Positions 1-9,199 are shown, counted from the stretch's first letter. The stretch is DNA of 47,133 nt from Clostridiaceae bacterium (GCA_012799825.1 JAAZKK010000072.1:1-47133); one strand, 5' to 3'. Made by a program: numbers and translations. Notes: generated from the letters alone by a model not told the origin.

Positions 1-1595
1 AGGAATTGCCTCACGGCACCTTTTCCCTGATTCATCATGCGGAAATATTGAATAATCTTTGTCGCCAGCACCGTCTCTGTAAGATCCTGACCGAACAGAC
101 GCTGATTGGACAAGATTTTTGTAAGTGCGATCTCAATGGCATTCTTATCATCTTCGCCAAAGGTAATCTCGGACATCGTGTCTCTTAAATGATCTAACAT
201 GGGGTCGGGTGAAAGCACCATTTCTTCTCCTCGATCGTCCACACCGAGCAAGTAACGCAGCCAACCGGCTATAACGGCAGGAATATATACCAACTGATCG
301 AGCAAAGTTTCATCTTTTTCGCGATAACGAAGAATATTGTTGCCGAAGCGCACAGAGATTTTTTGGGATGTATCGGTTGCGATCCTCTGAGGTGTATCCG
401 GCAAAAAGGGATTGGGAAAACGCTCAACGATCACCGTATCTAGAAATGCCTTCGGATCGATGATTTCCGGATCGACGACGACCGGAAGACCCTCCTTGTA
501 AGAGAGTCCTGAAATCAGATTGAGAAGATCAGGATCTTTCATCTCTTCATTGATCTTTTCATAAGATAACAGGCAACCATATACGGCGAGAGCCGTATGC
601 AACGGGTTCAGACAGGTCGATACCTTCATCGTCTCGGCCTTTTCCACGATGTCTCGGCTCGTAAAAATCACACCGCGCTTATCCCATTTCGGACGACCGT
701 TCGTAAAGTTATCTTCAATGACAAGATATTCAGCTTCTTCGGCGTTGGCAAAAGTGAAAGGAGCGACACCATGCTCCGGCGTTCCGTAAAAACTCAGATC
801 TTCCAGCATCTTCGAGACACCGGGATCAGGCGCGGGTGTTATTTTGTCAATCATGGACCACGGGAAACTGATTTGCGTATCATCTTCCAGATATGACATG
901 AATGAAGACTTCATAAAACCGCCTTCTATCCAAGACTTCGCATACGCCTTAACAGCCGATCCGAGGACCGAACCGTTGTGCGATAAATTATCCATGCTTA
1001 AAAGTGTAAGAGGTCGCTGGCCGGTAAGATAACGCTCATAAAGCAGAAGACAGGTGATGCCCATGAGATGCTTACACTCATACGGATCCCGGCTCATTTC
1101 CTCCTGTACGCTCTTAGTGAAAGCGTCGCTCGAATCGTAAATTGAATAGCCCTTCTCTGTGATCGTGTAAGAGACAAGCTGAAAATGCGGATCCTTGAAA
1201 ATACTAGACATCCGTTTCCAGTCGGGATCAGACGGAATGGCGGAAAGAACCTCACTCACACAACCTACAACACGAAGATCGAGTTGCGCATCTGATCGAA
1301 GCCCCACCGCGAGCGTCAGGTTGTCGACAGCGGCAAATTGAGCTTTGATGCCGTCGATATCAATGCTGGTGGCAACACTTACACCGCAATCGGTCATTCC
1401 GCAATCGAGAAGTTCATCTTGAATCCTAGCGGGGAACATTTTAAAAATATTTCCCGCACCGAAATGAAGCCAGCGAGGTGAATCCAACGAATCGTCACGC
1501 ACTTCCCTGATCGGATAGGAAGGAAGCTTAATCCCCCTCTCTTCCCATGCGTCACGATCTTCCAATGCCTCAAGATTTAGATATAGTTTTTTCAT
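1..1595 (-). CDS. uxuB: Fructuronate reductase / mannitol dehydrogenase family protein (3' end outside window)
   Basis: At least 531 residues are visible and no stop is reached, so the gene runs off the left edge. The ATG at 1595 follows a GGAGGAG ribosome binding site. Residues 38-48 read HFGAGNIFKMF, the N-terminal nucleotide-binding motif of the polyol dehydrogenase family. The family's catalytic signature K-x5-N-x2-H is present at K324, N330 and H333. The family oxidises or reduces hexuronates and hexitols with NAD(H). The length fits D-fructuronate reductase (UxuB), which converts fructuronate to mannonate in glucuronate catabolism, better than the shorter mannitol-1-phosphate dehydrogenases. 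Tagaturonate reductase or mannitol 2-dehydrogenase cannot be excluded. No other uronate gene is visible, so substrate assignment rests on family resemblance. Confidence 0.8.
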   Translation of the reverse strand, partial: MKKLYLNLEALEDRDAWEERGIKLPSYPIREVRDDSLDSPRWLHFGAGNIFKMFPARIQDELLDCGMTDCGVSVATSIDIDGIKAQFAAVDNLTLAVGLRSDAQLDLRVVGCVSEVLSAIPSDPDWKRMSSIFKDPHFQLVSYTITEKGYSIYDSSDAFTKSVQEEMSRDPYECKHLMGITCLLLYERYLTGQRPLTLLSMDNLSHNGSVLGSAVKAYAKSWIEGGFMKSSFMSYLEDDTQISFPWSMIDKITPAPDPGVSKMLEDLSFYGTPEHGVAPFTFANAEEAEYLVIEDNFTNGRPKWDKRGVIFTSRDIVEKAETMKVSTCLNPLHTALAVYGCLLSYEKINEEMKDPDLLNLISGLSYKEGLPVVVDPEIIDPKAFLDTVIVERFPNPFLPDTPQRIATDTSQKISVRFGNNILRYREKDETLLDQLVYIPAVIAGWLRYLLGVDDRGEEMVLSPDPMLDHLRDTMSEITFGEDDKNAIEIALTKILSNQRLFGQDLTETVLATKIIQYFRMMNQGKGAVRQF

Positions 1596-1715
1596 ACACT
1601 TATACTCCTCCACTCTCGTTCATGTCATTGTCTGTGTTCGGTAATATGGCTATAAGATATGCCTCAAATCTAAGAATACTGTTCTAACATTATTAGATAA
1701 GACAGCAACTTTACG

Positions 1716-2660
1716 TTATATATCACCTAGATATGCGGCTCCGATCATCCCCGCATCGTTGCCCAAAGCTGCTCTTTCTATCTGTGGTGTTCCAATATAA
1801 TTACTTGCAAAAACGAACTTGCCAATCTTCATACGAATTGGATCCAAAAGCGTGTCACCGGCAGCCGACAAACCACCACCTATAAGAACGATCTCCGGAC
1901 GAAATAGAGTGATAAATCCGCCGATACCGTTTGCCAAATAGTTGCAATATTGGTCGACCACCCGCAATGCTACGACATCACCTTCCCGTGCGCAGTCAAA
2001 TGCAGTTTTTCCTGACACTTCACCATACTTCTCAACATGTGCATGCATTTGTGTTTCGGGATTTTCCTTCATAGCTTCTTTTGTCTGACGAATTAGCGCT
2101 GTAACGGACGCATAAACTTCAAGACAGCCGTTTTGGCCGCACGCGCACGGTAGACCGTCTGAAATAAGCGGTGTATGACCGAATTCTGCTCCCATGCCGT
2201 CACATCCGCTAAATAGGCGGCCATTAAGGATCAGGCCGCCGCCAACACCTGTGCCCAGTGTCAACATGAGGATGTTACGATAACCTTTAGCTGCTCCGGC
2301 AATCATCTCGCCGATGACGGCACAATCGGCATCATTTCCGATAAAAACAGGTACCGGTATATGTTTCTGGAGTTCTTGCTTCAGGGGTTTATTCCTCCAG
2401 TTGGTGTTGCTCGATAGAACGAGAAGTCCGGATTGCGGATTGATAAAACCTGGCGAGCCGACACCGACAGAAGAGAAATCATCCCATTTGAGCCCAACCA
2501 TTTCAGCTGCAATTTGAGCCGTCTCTGCCATATCGGCAACGACAAGTTCAAATCCCTCGAGGGTTGGCTTCTGATGGCTAGAAATTATATTATGCGCTTC
2601 ATCAACAACTCCAGCTTTAATACTCGTCCCGCCTAAGTCAATTCCGATTCGATACTTCAT
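1716..2660 (-). CDS. ROK family sugar kinase (glucokinase-like)
   Basis: A 314-residue cytoplasmic sugar kinase. The ATP-binding loop DLGGTSIK starts at residue 8. The catalytic Asp is D110 in IGNDAD, and the zinc-binding ROK signature is E159-F-G-H162 followed by CACGQNGC with C172, C174 and C179. The ORF extends 20 codons upstream, but the ATG at 2660 is preferred: it is preceded by AGAGGT at a suitable distance and places the first beta strand (KYRIGIDLGG) at the N-terminus as usual. It is divergent from nagA across 148 bp, so a role in amino sugar use (GlcNAc or ManNAc kinase) is as plausible as glucokinase. The sequence alone does not settle the substrate. Confidence 0.88.
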   Translation of the reverse strand: MKYRIGIDLGGTSIKAGVVDEAHNIISSHQKPTLEGFELVVADMAETAQIAAEMVGLKWDDFSSVGVGSPGFINPQSGLLVLSSNTNWRNKPLKQELQKHIPVPVFIGNDADCAVIGEMIAGAAKGYRNILMLTLGTGVGGGLILNGRLFSGCDGMGAEFGHTPLISDGLPCACGQNGCLEVYASVTALIRQTKEAMKENPETQMHAHVEKYGEVSGKTAFDCAREGDVVALRVVDQYCNYLANGIGGFITLFRPEIVLIGGGLSAAGDTLLDPIRMKIGKFVFASNYIGTPQIERAALGNDAGMIGAAYLGDI

Positions 2661-2706
2661 ACCAATATACCTCTTGAGTAACAATAGTTTACAAATAATA
2701 CATTTA

Positions 2707-2759
2707 ATAATTTTGCTCACGTGCTAAACTGTTAAAAAAGTATAAAACTGCACTATGAT
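2707..2759. promoter_or_regulatory. Divergent promoter region between ROK kinase and nagA
   Basis: Minus strand: TTAACA (2735-2730), 17-bp spacer, AATTAT (2712-2707), directed at the ROK kinase. Plus strand: TTAAAA (2732-2737), 16-bp spacer, TATGAT (2754-2759), directed at nagA. The -35 boxes overlap, which would allow joint control. No clear operator palindrome was seen. Confidence 0.3.
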
Positions 2760-2808
2760 TTTATTGTAACAAATTCGGGCGCCTCAACGAAATATCTGCT
2801 CGAGATAA

Positions 2809-3942
2809 ATGAGTTCAACTATGACGACCTTATCTAATATTAAGCTCTTTGACGGAACGCATTTTCGTGATGAGACTTCGATTACTTTTCACGACGGCAT
2901 CATTACTGAGCTTGGCAATATGACATGCGGCATTGATATGGGCGGACAAATGCTCACCCCCGGATTGATCGATCTTCACATGCATGGCCAGATGGGTGAA
3001 AACAGTATGCGCCCCGGCGGTGTTATGCGTATATCCGCGACGCAAGTACAGTTTGGTGTCACCTCTTTCTGTCCCGCATCAGTCACCGATTCAGACGAAA
3101 ACACACGCATTTTTTTAGAAAATGTACGTCAAGCAATGACATACCGAAAAGGTGCACGTGTTCTGGGCGCGTATCTTGAAGGGCCTTACCTTGATCACGA
3201 TCTGCGCGGTGTCCACGACGACCGCTATATCAAGGATCCGTCTATCTCACATTACTGTGCGCTCGTTGACGGCTATGAAGATATCATCGTTCGTGTCACG
3301 CTCGCGCCTGAAAAAGATGGCGGCATGGAGCTGGTACAATACCTTACCGATCAGGGAATCACGGTTTCTATCGGTCATTCCGCGGCCAGCGCAGACGAAA
3401 CCAGAAAGGCTATCCGTCTTGGTATAAACACGACGACCCACACGTTTAACGCCATGCGCCCGCTCCACCATCGGCAGCCCGGCGTTCTCGGCGTCGCGCT
3501 CACCCATCCAGGCATTTCGACGGAATTCATCGCAGATATGGTTCATATTAATCCCCTGATTGTGAAACTTATCTACCTTGCCAAAGGTGTGGAAAGATGT
3601 TTCTGCTGCACGGATTCTATGGAGGCCGCTGGCATGCCGGACTGCGATTATCAACTCGGTATCAACGCGATATCAGTCGAAAACGGCATCGCTCGAAAAG
3701 GCGATCGGCTTGCCGGAAGCACGCTCACGATGGATCGCGGTCTTCGTCTGCTTGTTGAAGAGGCAGACATTCCGCTTCGCGATGCGCTTCGCATGGGAAC
3801 GCGAAACCCTGCCGAGATAATCGGCCGCCGGGATCTAGGTCGCCTTCTTCCCGGAGCCAAAGCCGATTTCGTACTCTGGAATGAAACGTTGCAAGTCACA
3901 GCAACGTATGTCGATGGTCAGTGCCTTTATCACGCCGATTAA
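2809..3942 (+). CDS. nagA: N-acetylglucosamine-6-phosphate deacetylase
   Basis: A 377-residue member of the amidohydrolase superfamily. It would convert GlcNAc-6-phosphate to glucosamine-6-phosphate plus acetate. Visible family motifs are HMH (H57, H59) after PGLIDL, EGPYLD with metal ligand E124, GHSAA with H190, THTFNAM with H211, H246 in ADMVHIN (usually DGxH), and the catalytic Asp D269 in CTDSMEAAG. The length is normal. Neither the first ATG nor the one at 2821 has a good ribosome binding site, so the exact start is uncertain. NagB is not in the window. The divergent ROK kinase could supply the phosphorylated substrate, which would make this a small amino sugar salvage locus, possibly for cell wall or mucin sugars. 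Confidence 0.92.
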   Translation: MSSTMTTLSNIKLFDGTHFRDETSITFHDGIITELGNMTCGIDMGGQMLTPGLIDLHMHGQMGENSMRPGGVMRISATQVQFGVTSFCPASVTDSDENTRIFLENVRQAMTYRKGARVLGAYLEGPYLDHDLRGVHDDRYIKDPSISHYCALVDGYEDIIVRVTLAPEKDGGMELVQYLTDQGITVSIGHSAASADETRKAIRLGINTTTHTFNAMRPLHHRQPGVLGVALTHPGISTEFIADMVHINPLIVKLIYLAKGVERCFCCTDSMEAAGMPDCDYQLGINAISVENGIARKGDRLAGSTLTMDRGLRLLVEEADIPLRDALRMGTRNPAEIIGRRDLGRLLPGAKADFVLWNETLQVTATYVDGQCLYHAD

Positions 3943-4102
3943 TACTGATAACGGATGACAAAGCACATGGCTTGACTTTACATCTCTAAATTGGCCAATA
4001 GATGATCACATTCTAAGCTATGAGGGCACGACATCATCTATATTTTCTCAAAAAACAGATGACACTAGATAGAAAAGACTTGATAACTGAGGAGGATCCG
4101 CC

Positions 4103-4777
4103 ATGAATGAACGCCATATTAGAAATTTCCCTGCTATCTCTCGCGCCAATCAAGAACGATTGAGAACCTTGCGGGTATGTGTCGTAGGTTGTGGGGGGCT
4201 TGGAGGATATATTATTGAATATTTCGCGCGCCTCGGCATAGGTAGCCTCGTCCTCGTTGATGGCGATATATTTGAACCTTCCAATCTGAATCGCCAACTG
4301 CTCTGCACAGAAGAAACGCTCGGGAAACTTAAAGTTGACGCGGCAGCGGAAAGAGTCGGTATGATCGATCCTGACATCGAGGTGATCGCTCATGATGAGT
4401 TTTTAAATGAGAGCAACGGAATAGCGATATTAGAACATTGCCATCTTGCCATGGATGCCTTAGACAATATACGTTCAAGACTACTCCTTGCACGCTTCTG
4501 TGATCATCTTGACATACCGATGATCCACGGAGCCATCAGCGGTTGGAATTTGCAGGCCACGACCTGTATGCCGAAAAGTCATCGCTTAGACAACATATAT
4601 CATCAAGAAAATATCATTGAGGCAGATCGATCCAGCCTTGTTTTTACTGCATCATTATGCGCCGCCGTACAAACGGCCGAAGGTGTTAAAGTGCTTCTCG
4701 GGGAAAAATCATCTTTAGAAGAACGTCTGCTGATCGGAAACCTCAAGGAAATGTCATTTGAGTACATCGACATGTAG
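4103..4777 (+). CDS. ThiF/MoeB/HesA family E1-like adenylyltransferase, orphan
   Basis: A 224-residue Rossmann-fold protein with a strong GAGGAGG site before the ATG. It shows GCGGLGG at 29-35, the ATP-site D53 and SNLNRQ at 60-65 with R64, all typical of enzymes that adenylate the C-terminal glycine of a ubiquitin-like sulfur carrier (ThiS, MoaD) or a tRNA (TcdA). The paired CxxC zinc motifs of MoeB/ThiF are absent. C155 is a possible catalytic cysteine, although its position is unusual. The length matches short ThiF-like proteins of Clostridia. No sulfur carrier, thiamine, molybdopterin or cysteine gene is adjacent, so the partner is unknown. TcdA is less likely because that family is usually longer and has a C-terminal extension. 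Confidence 0.8.
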   Translation: MNERHIRNFPAISRANQERLRTLRVCVVGCGGLGGYIIEYFARLGIGSLVLVDGDIFEPSNLNRQLLCTEETLGKLKVDAAAERVGMIDPDIEVIAHDEFLNESNGIAILEHCHLAMDALDNIRSRLLLARFCDHLDIPMIHGAISGWNLQATTCMPKSHRLDNIYHQENIIEADRSSLVFTASLCAAVQTAEGVKVLLGEKSSLEERLLIGNLKEMSFEYIDM

Positions 4778-4957
4778 ACAAACGCCGCTGTCAATTTTCA
4801 TTCTAGTACTCCTATAAAAAGTCAACATTCACATAGATGCGCCTTTTTGCCAATAACTCTGTGATCAGCCGCACATGAGAACGGTTATTGCCATAGCGTC
4901 CGATCTTTTTCATTTATGAAATATTATGTCTCAATATCGAATTGAGCCCTATGCGTG

Positions 4958-4966
4958 TGCTAAAAT
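4958..4966 (+). promoter_or_regulatory. Extended -10 promoter candidate for the sortase gene
   Basis: TGC followed by TAAAAT forms an extended -10 (TGn-TAAAAT) about 100 bp before the sortase ATG. The -35 region is poor. A leader of roughly 95 nt would contain the 18-bp tandem repeat at 5023-5058. Confidence 0.35.
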
Positions 4967-5022
4967 AACGGAGAAGCATATCAACACCACCGAACATCGT
5001 CTCGGACGATGTCTAACCTTGA

Positions 5023-5058
5023 TTGAAAACATTTGATAAATTGAAAACATCTGATAAA
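5023..5058. repeat. Tandem 18-bp direct repeat upstream of the sortase start
   Basis: Two adjacent copies of TTGAAAACATYTGATAAA, differing at one position, end 10 bp before the sortase ATG. The second copy runs into the AAAAGGA ribosome binding site. A change in copy number would alter the leader but not the reading frame. Confidence 0.8.
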
Positions 5059-5068
5059 AGGAATCATT

Positions 5069-6286
5069 ATGGATGACAAAATTGAAACACATGATGACAA
5101 TGTAAGATCCTGCGAGCATCGGCCTGTCGAGATACATTCAAATGATGAAAATATGAAGGCAAAATCTGAACGTTCAGATCGTCAACATATTCGCCGACCC
5201 GAGATCCGAAGAATCTCCCTCAGCCATCTTCCTGATAATGAATCACACGATGAAGATCCATCTTCCCTTTCACACCGAGACGATCCTACAAAGATCAACG
5301 ATGTAGAACAGAAAGATGACGTCCTCGGTGAAGATTTGCTTCTTGAAAACGACGAAGAACAGAAAGACGACGTCCTCGGTGAAGATTTGCTTCTTGAAAA
5401 GGATGAGAATCTAATTTTTGAAGATGACGATATGCACGATCAGGAAGATGACTTGCCGGAAGACGACGAGCCTCATCTCGATAAACCGGATCGCGATACA
5501 GCTTCTGTGAGAAGACGCAATCGCATCATTCAGACCGCTTTATTGGTCTTGGCAATTGTTTGTCTCGCTGCAGGAATTTACCTTTTTATTAAACCTAAAA
5601 TAGAACACCGCAACCAAGAATCTGCCGAAGAGGCGCTTCACATCCAATTGAAAGAGCAAATTAATTTCCAGGGCGAGAATGCACCTAAAGAATCATTACA
5701 GCTTGAAGCCGTCATCACGGTACGAGCAGGGGCAGTGGAAGATGACAACAGCTTTGGTTCAGGCGCAGATGTTATTTTGCAACCTGGCGAAACATTGGAT
5801 CCGAATCTCCCTGCTCCGACGCAAGCGCCTCTTGAAAAGGATAAAGTTGTCGAGGTCAGGACAGATAGCATCATGCTCATCCCATACATCCACTTGGAAG
5901 TGCCTATCGGCACCAACGTCAATCGAACGACACTCGCCATCGTTCCCGGACATTTGCCGGGAACACCTAAGCCGGGTCAAGTGGGTATTTCTACTTATTT
6001 CGGTCACAACTGGATCTATAAGAAAGATCGCCATTTCAGCCGTCTTCGTGAAGTGCCCGTCGGTGAGACGATAGAAATAAAATACGCCGGCAAGAAATAT
6101 ACATACCGCATCGATTTTTCAAAAGACATTACGCCGGACAAAATTGGTCAATATGTATATAAAAGCACAGACCAAGCCCGTATTCTCTTGGTCACGTGCT
6201 ATCGACCGGACGGAAATCCATCCGGATCGGCACCTTATCGGACAGTCGTCGGAGGCTATCTCGAATCTGTAAAACCTTTGACCTAA
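5069..6286 (+). CDS. Sortase family transpeptidase with long acidic N-terminal region
   Basis: 405 residues. Residues 1-150 are cytoplasmic, charged and very acidic, with a 17-residue unit (EQKDDVLGEDLLLE-) present twice in tandem at about 80-113. A single membrane segment follows at 153-175, then a linker, and a C-terminal sortase domain at about 275-405. The catalytic triad is H313 in FGHNW, C377 in LLVTCYRPDG and R391 in PYRTVVGGYL. Sortases cleave LPxTG-like sorting signals and join proteins to peptidoglycan or to each other as pili. The short domain and VTC motif suggest a class D/E-like or housekeeping enzyme. Classification is uncertain. No substrate with a sorting signal is encoded in the window, so it probably acts on proteins encoded elsewhere. 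Confidence 0.88.
   Translation: MDDKIETHDDNVRSCEHRPVEIHSNDENMKAKSERSDRQHIRRPEIRRISLSHLPDNESHDEDPSSLSHRDDPTKINDVEQKDDVLGEDLLLENDEEQKDDVLGEDLLLEKDENLIFEDDDMHDQEDDLPEDDEPHLDKPDRDTASVRRRNRIIQTALLVLAIVCLAAGIYLFIKPKIEHRNQESAEEALHIQLKEQINFQGENAPKESLQLEAVITVRAGAVEDDNSFGSGADVILQPGETLDPNLPAPTQAPLEKDKVVEVRTDSIMLIPYIHLEVPIGTNVNRTTLAIVPGHLPGTPKPGQVGISTYFGHNWIYKKDRHFSRLREVPVGETIEIKYAGKKYTYRIDFSKDITPDKIGQYVYKSTDQARILLVTCYRPDGNPSGSAPYRTVVGGYLESVKPLT
5306..5407 (+). repeat. Two tandem 51-bp units inside the sortase gene
   Basis: Units at 5306-5356 and 5357-5407 are nearly identical at the DNA level and encode a 17-residue acidic repeat. The unit length is a multiple of three, so copy-number change preserves the frame. 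The near-identity at silent positions indicates a recent duplication. Confidence 0.88.
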
Positions 6287-6307
6287 AATTGCAATCCTTT
6301 TGTTTCA

Positions 6308-6357
6308 AAAAGCCTCTCAGACGCCATCAATGAGATGAAAGCGTTAAAGAGGCTTTT
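6308..6357. terminator. Bidirectional terminator between sortase and ydbC-like gene
   Basis: A 10-bp perfect inverted repeat (AAAAGCCTCT / AGAGGCTTTT) encloses a loop of 30 nt that can itself pair (ACGC/GCGT). A-rich sequence lies on the left and T-rich sequence on the right. It sits between two convergent genes. Confidence 0.7.
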
Positions 6358-6433
6358 CTAATAGTTACCTTCGCTAATTTAATCACAAGTCCCGGGAACA
6401 CTTCCGATGGTGACGTGTCTTGAGGAATTGCTT

Positions 6434-6682
6434 TTATTCTCCAAACAATTCGTCAAGCGACAGATCTTCAAGGATGGTGCCCAAAATGGCGGCCTCTTCC
6501 CGTGAGAGCGTAATGCCTTTTCCCATTTTTGTATGATCCGGTGACCAATCGCGGATATCCAATTTGGGATTGGCTCCATTCCAGCTCACAAAGTTGAGTT
6601 CGCGATTCCAACCAGATTTTGGGCTGGTTGATAACACGGCAATTTCTTTCTTTATCTCGAAGGTGAATTTGTTGTTGGCCAA
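6434..6682 (-). CDS. YdbC family protein (PC4-like single-stranded DNA binding fold)
   Basis: 82 residues starting at a TTG codon with GGAG 7-8 nt upstream. The conserved core ELNFVSWNG, PKLDIRDWSPDH and MGKGITLSREE matches the YdbC/PC4 family of Bacillota, small dimeric single-stranded nucleic acid binding proteins related to the eukaryotic transcription coactivator PC4. Their exact bacterial function is not settled. The C-terminal 20 residues are acidic. The short leader holds a perfect hairpin (TTGCGA / TCGCAA, 6703-6720) just upstream of the ribosome binding site. It lies downstream of glgP by about 75 bp but is probably a separate unit. Confidence 0.88.
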   Translation of the reverse strand: MANNKFTFEIKKEIAVLSTSPKSGWNRELNFVSWNGANPKLDIRDWSPDHTKMGKGITLSREEAAILGTILEDLSLDELFGE

Positions 6683-6756
6683 TGGTAGACTCCTTTCTTC
6701 ATTTGCGACGATCTTCGCAAGTCATAGTCTGTTTATCTTGTTCGTCATTCGAGTAT

Positions 6757-9135
6757 TTAATCGATGAGCTTGTTGGGCGCAATGTGCCAGATATCGGACG
6801 CGTAGTCGCTCACGGTGCGATCAGAGCTGAAATAGCCGCTCATACAAATGTTGACCCAGCACTTCTTTGCCCAACCGATCGCGTCGCGATAGGACTTGTA
6901 GGCGTAGTTGCGCGTATTTCGATAGTCGTCAAAGTCACCTAAAACATAGAAAGGATCAGCTTTTTCATAGCTTGAACCTTTCAAGAGCTTTGTATGCAGA
7001 GCTTTAAACATCCCTGTGTTGCCGTCGGACAGCGTTCCGTCTACGAGCAGATCGACAGCGCGCTTTAAACCCTCGATGTTTTCATACTGCCAGTACGATG
7101 TGTAGAATTTTTTGGTCTCAGGAAAATCTTCAAGTTTTGGACCGAACATGAAGGCATTTTCCTCGCCCACGCGATCAACAATCTCAAGGTTCGCACCGTC
7201 ATAGGTGCCGATCGTCAGCGCTCCGTTCATCATAAATTTCATGTTACCGGTGCCGGAGGCTTCCATGCCAACCGTAGAAATCTGCTCTGAAAGATCAGCC
7301 GCAGGAAATAGACTTTCAGCAAGAGAGACATTATAGTTGTGCATAAAAACGACACGGAGTTTCTCATTGACTTCCAAGTCGTCATTGACCATGCGCGCCA
7401 CTTCGTTGATGAACTTGATCGTCGCTTTGGCTAAGAAATAACCGGGCGCCGCTTTTGCTCCGAAGATATACGCGACGGGCTGAACGTTGAGGTTCGGGTT
7501 CTCTTTCAGTTTGAGATAACGGTCACATATCTCAAGCGCATTCAACAGTTGTCGTTTATATTCGTGCAGACGCTTGATTTGAATATCGAAAAGGAAACTT
7601 GTGTCAAGTTCAATGCCTTCGCGCTCTTTGATCAACTCAATGAGATGCTCCTTGTTCTCCTTCTTAACTTCCAGATAATTTCGCATCTCGGTCGTATCTT
7701 CAGCAAAAGGAAGGAGTTCTTCTAGCGCTTTCATGTTTGTAATCCACTCGTCTGAACCGTAAAGACGCGTCAACATCGCCGAAAGATTCGGATTACAAAG
7801 ATTTAACCAACGCCGCGGCGTCACACCGTTCGTTTTGTTTGAAAATTTATTGGGCCACCAAGCGTTAAACTCTTTGAATACACGATCTTTCAGAATATTG
7901 CTGTGTATCTTAGCTACACCATTTACTGAATAGCAAGTATACACCGCAAGAAGTGCCATATGAATTTTGCCGTCATGAATGGGAGAAAGATGCTGAATCT
8001 CGTCTGAGTTGAACCCTTTGGCGCGGGCTTCCTTCTCAAACTGTTTGTCAATTTTCTCAATAATTTCAAGGATACGAGGAAAAAGGAACCTGAAAATTTC
8101 GATATCCCATTTTTCAAGCGCCTCCTGGAGGATCGTATGGTTGGTGAACGCAAATGTCTTTGTTACGATTGACCACGCTTCTTCCCAGCTCTGTTGATTT
8201 TCGTCGATCAGGAGTCGCATGAGTTCCGGAATGGCCAGAACAGGGTGCGTATCATTGAGATGAATCATGTTTTTCTCGGTAAATTTAGAAAAGTCATAAC
8301 CGTGCTGTTCCCTGTATTGCCGTACGATCGTCTGAAGTGCCGCAGAGACAAAGAAATATTGTTGGCGAACACGCAATACTTTTCCGTCATAGGATGTATC
8401 GTTCGGATAGAGCACACGACAGATATCTTGTACGCGGTTGCGCATGATTACCGCATCATCGAAACGCTGCGCATTGAACAAGTTGAAGTCAAATTCTTCC
8501 GCTTCCTCTACTTTCCAAAGGCGGAGTGTATTGACATTGCACGTATGAAAACCTGTAATCGGAAGATCCATCGGCACGGCATAGACGTCCATATCGCTGA
8601 AATGTACTCGTACCTGATCTTCACGGCGAGCAATCATGAACGGATACGGCATCTCCATCCAAGCGTCAGGATATTCTTTCTGATTGCCGTGATCGATTTC
8701 TTGACGAAAGAGTCCGAAACGATACAGCAAACCCTGCCCCATCACGGGGAGGTTCATCGTCGCCGCTGAATCAAGAAAACACGCCGCCAGACGCCCAAGA
8801 CCTCCGTTGCCAAGCGCAGGATCAGTCTCCTCATTCAAAACCGAGTCAAAATCAAAACCGTCTTCTTCAACGACTTGACGGACGTTGTCCAAAAGATCGC
8901 GGTTAATTAAATTGTTGAGTAGACTGCGACCGACAAGAAATTCCGCTGAAAAGTAGTAGGTCATCCGTTCAGATGCGTATTTTTCACGCGTCGCTTCCCA
9001 ATCAGGACCGATGTTTCCCATAATAACGCGAGAAAGCGACGTCCAGTATTCGTGCTCACTGGCTTTCTCGACACTTTTGCCAAACTCAGCGTAAAGCAGC
9101 GTTCGTATCCCATTTTTGATCTCATTAATATTCAT
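6757..9135 (-). CDS. glgP: Glycogen/starch phosphorylase
   Basis: 792 residues, close to the bacterial family length. It phosphorolyses alpha-1,4-glucans to glucose-1-phosphate. The PLP-binding region EASGTGNMKFMMNGALTIG is intact with its lysine, followed by YDGANLEI. Other family blocks are seen: TYYFSAEFLVGRSLLNN near the N-terminus, NGGLGRLAACFLDS, LNDTHP, and FSNKTNGVTPRRWL. The usual ALNG is MMNG here. The ATG at 9135 has no convincing ribosome binding site nearby; a GAGAGGGG stretch lies about 30 nt upstream, separated by a GGGCA/TGCCC hairpin that could bring it closer. No other glycogen gene is adjacent, so it is a stand-alone gene in this interval. Confidence 0.97.
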   Translation of the reverse strand: MNINEIKNGIRTLLYAEFGKSVEKASEHEYWTSLSRVIMGNIGPDWEATREKYASERMTYYFSAEFLVGRSLLNNLINRDLLDNVRQVVEEDGFDFDSVLNEETDPALGNGGLGRLAACFLDSAATMNLPVMGQGLLYRFGLFRQEIDHGNQKEYPDAWMEMPYPFMIARREDQVRVHFSDMDVYAVPMDLPITGFHTCNVNTLRLWKVEEAEEFDFNLFNAQRFDDAVIMRNRVQDICRVLYPNDTSYDGKVLRVRQQYFFVSAALQTIVRQYREQHGYDFSKFTEKNMIHLNDTHPVLAIPELMRLLIDENQQSWEEAWSIVTKTFAFTNHTILQEALEKWDIEIFRFLFPRILEIIEKIDKQFEKEARAKGFNSDEIQHLSPIHDGKIHMALLAVYTCYSVNGVAKIHSNILKDRVFKEFNAWWPNKFSNKTNGVTPRRWLNLCNPNLSAMLTRLYGSDEWITNMKALEELLPFAEDTTEMRNYLEVKKENKEHLIELIKEREGIELDTSFLFDIQIKRLHEYKRQLLNALEICDRYLKLKENPNLNVQPVAYIFGAKAAPGYFLAKATIKFINEVARMVNDDLEVNEKLRVVFMHNYNVSLAESLFPAADLSEQISTVGMEASGTGNMKFMMNGALTIGTYDGANLEIVDRVGEENAFMFGPKLEDFPETKKFYTSYWQYENIEGLKRAVDLLVDGTLSDGNTGMFKALHTKLLKGSSYEKADPFYVLGDFDDYRNTRNYAYKSYRDAIGWAKKCWVNICMSGYFSSDRTVSDYASDIWHIAPNKLID

Positions 9136-9190
9136 AGCAATTGTATACGGGGCACTTCTTGCCCACCCCTCTCTAATGATGCCGTCGCTT

Positions 9191-9199
9191 ATTATAGCA
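9191..9199 (-). promoter_or_regulatory. Extended -10 promoter of glgP
   Basis: On the minus strand TGC-TATAAT is a perfect extended -10 element about 60 nt before the glgP start. The -35 region is poor, as is common with extended -10 promoters. Confidence 0.55.

Noticed and set aside
5023-5058. CRISPR-like direct repeats
   Set aside because: The two copies are contiguous with no spacer and there are only two, so this is a simple tandem duplication.
8194-8769. A 191-codon plus-strand ORF
   Set aside because: It lies wholly antisense to glgP; its codon pattern is a by-product of the real gene.
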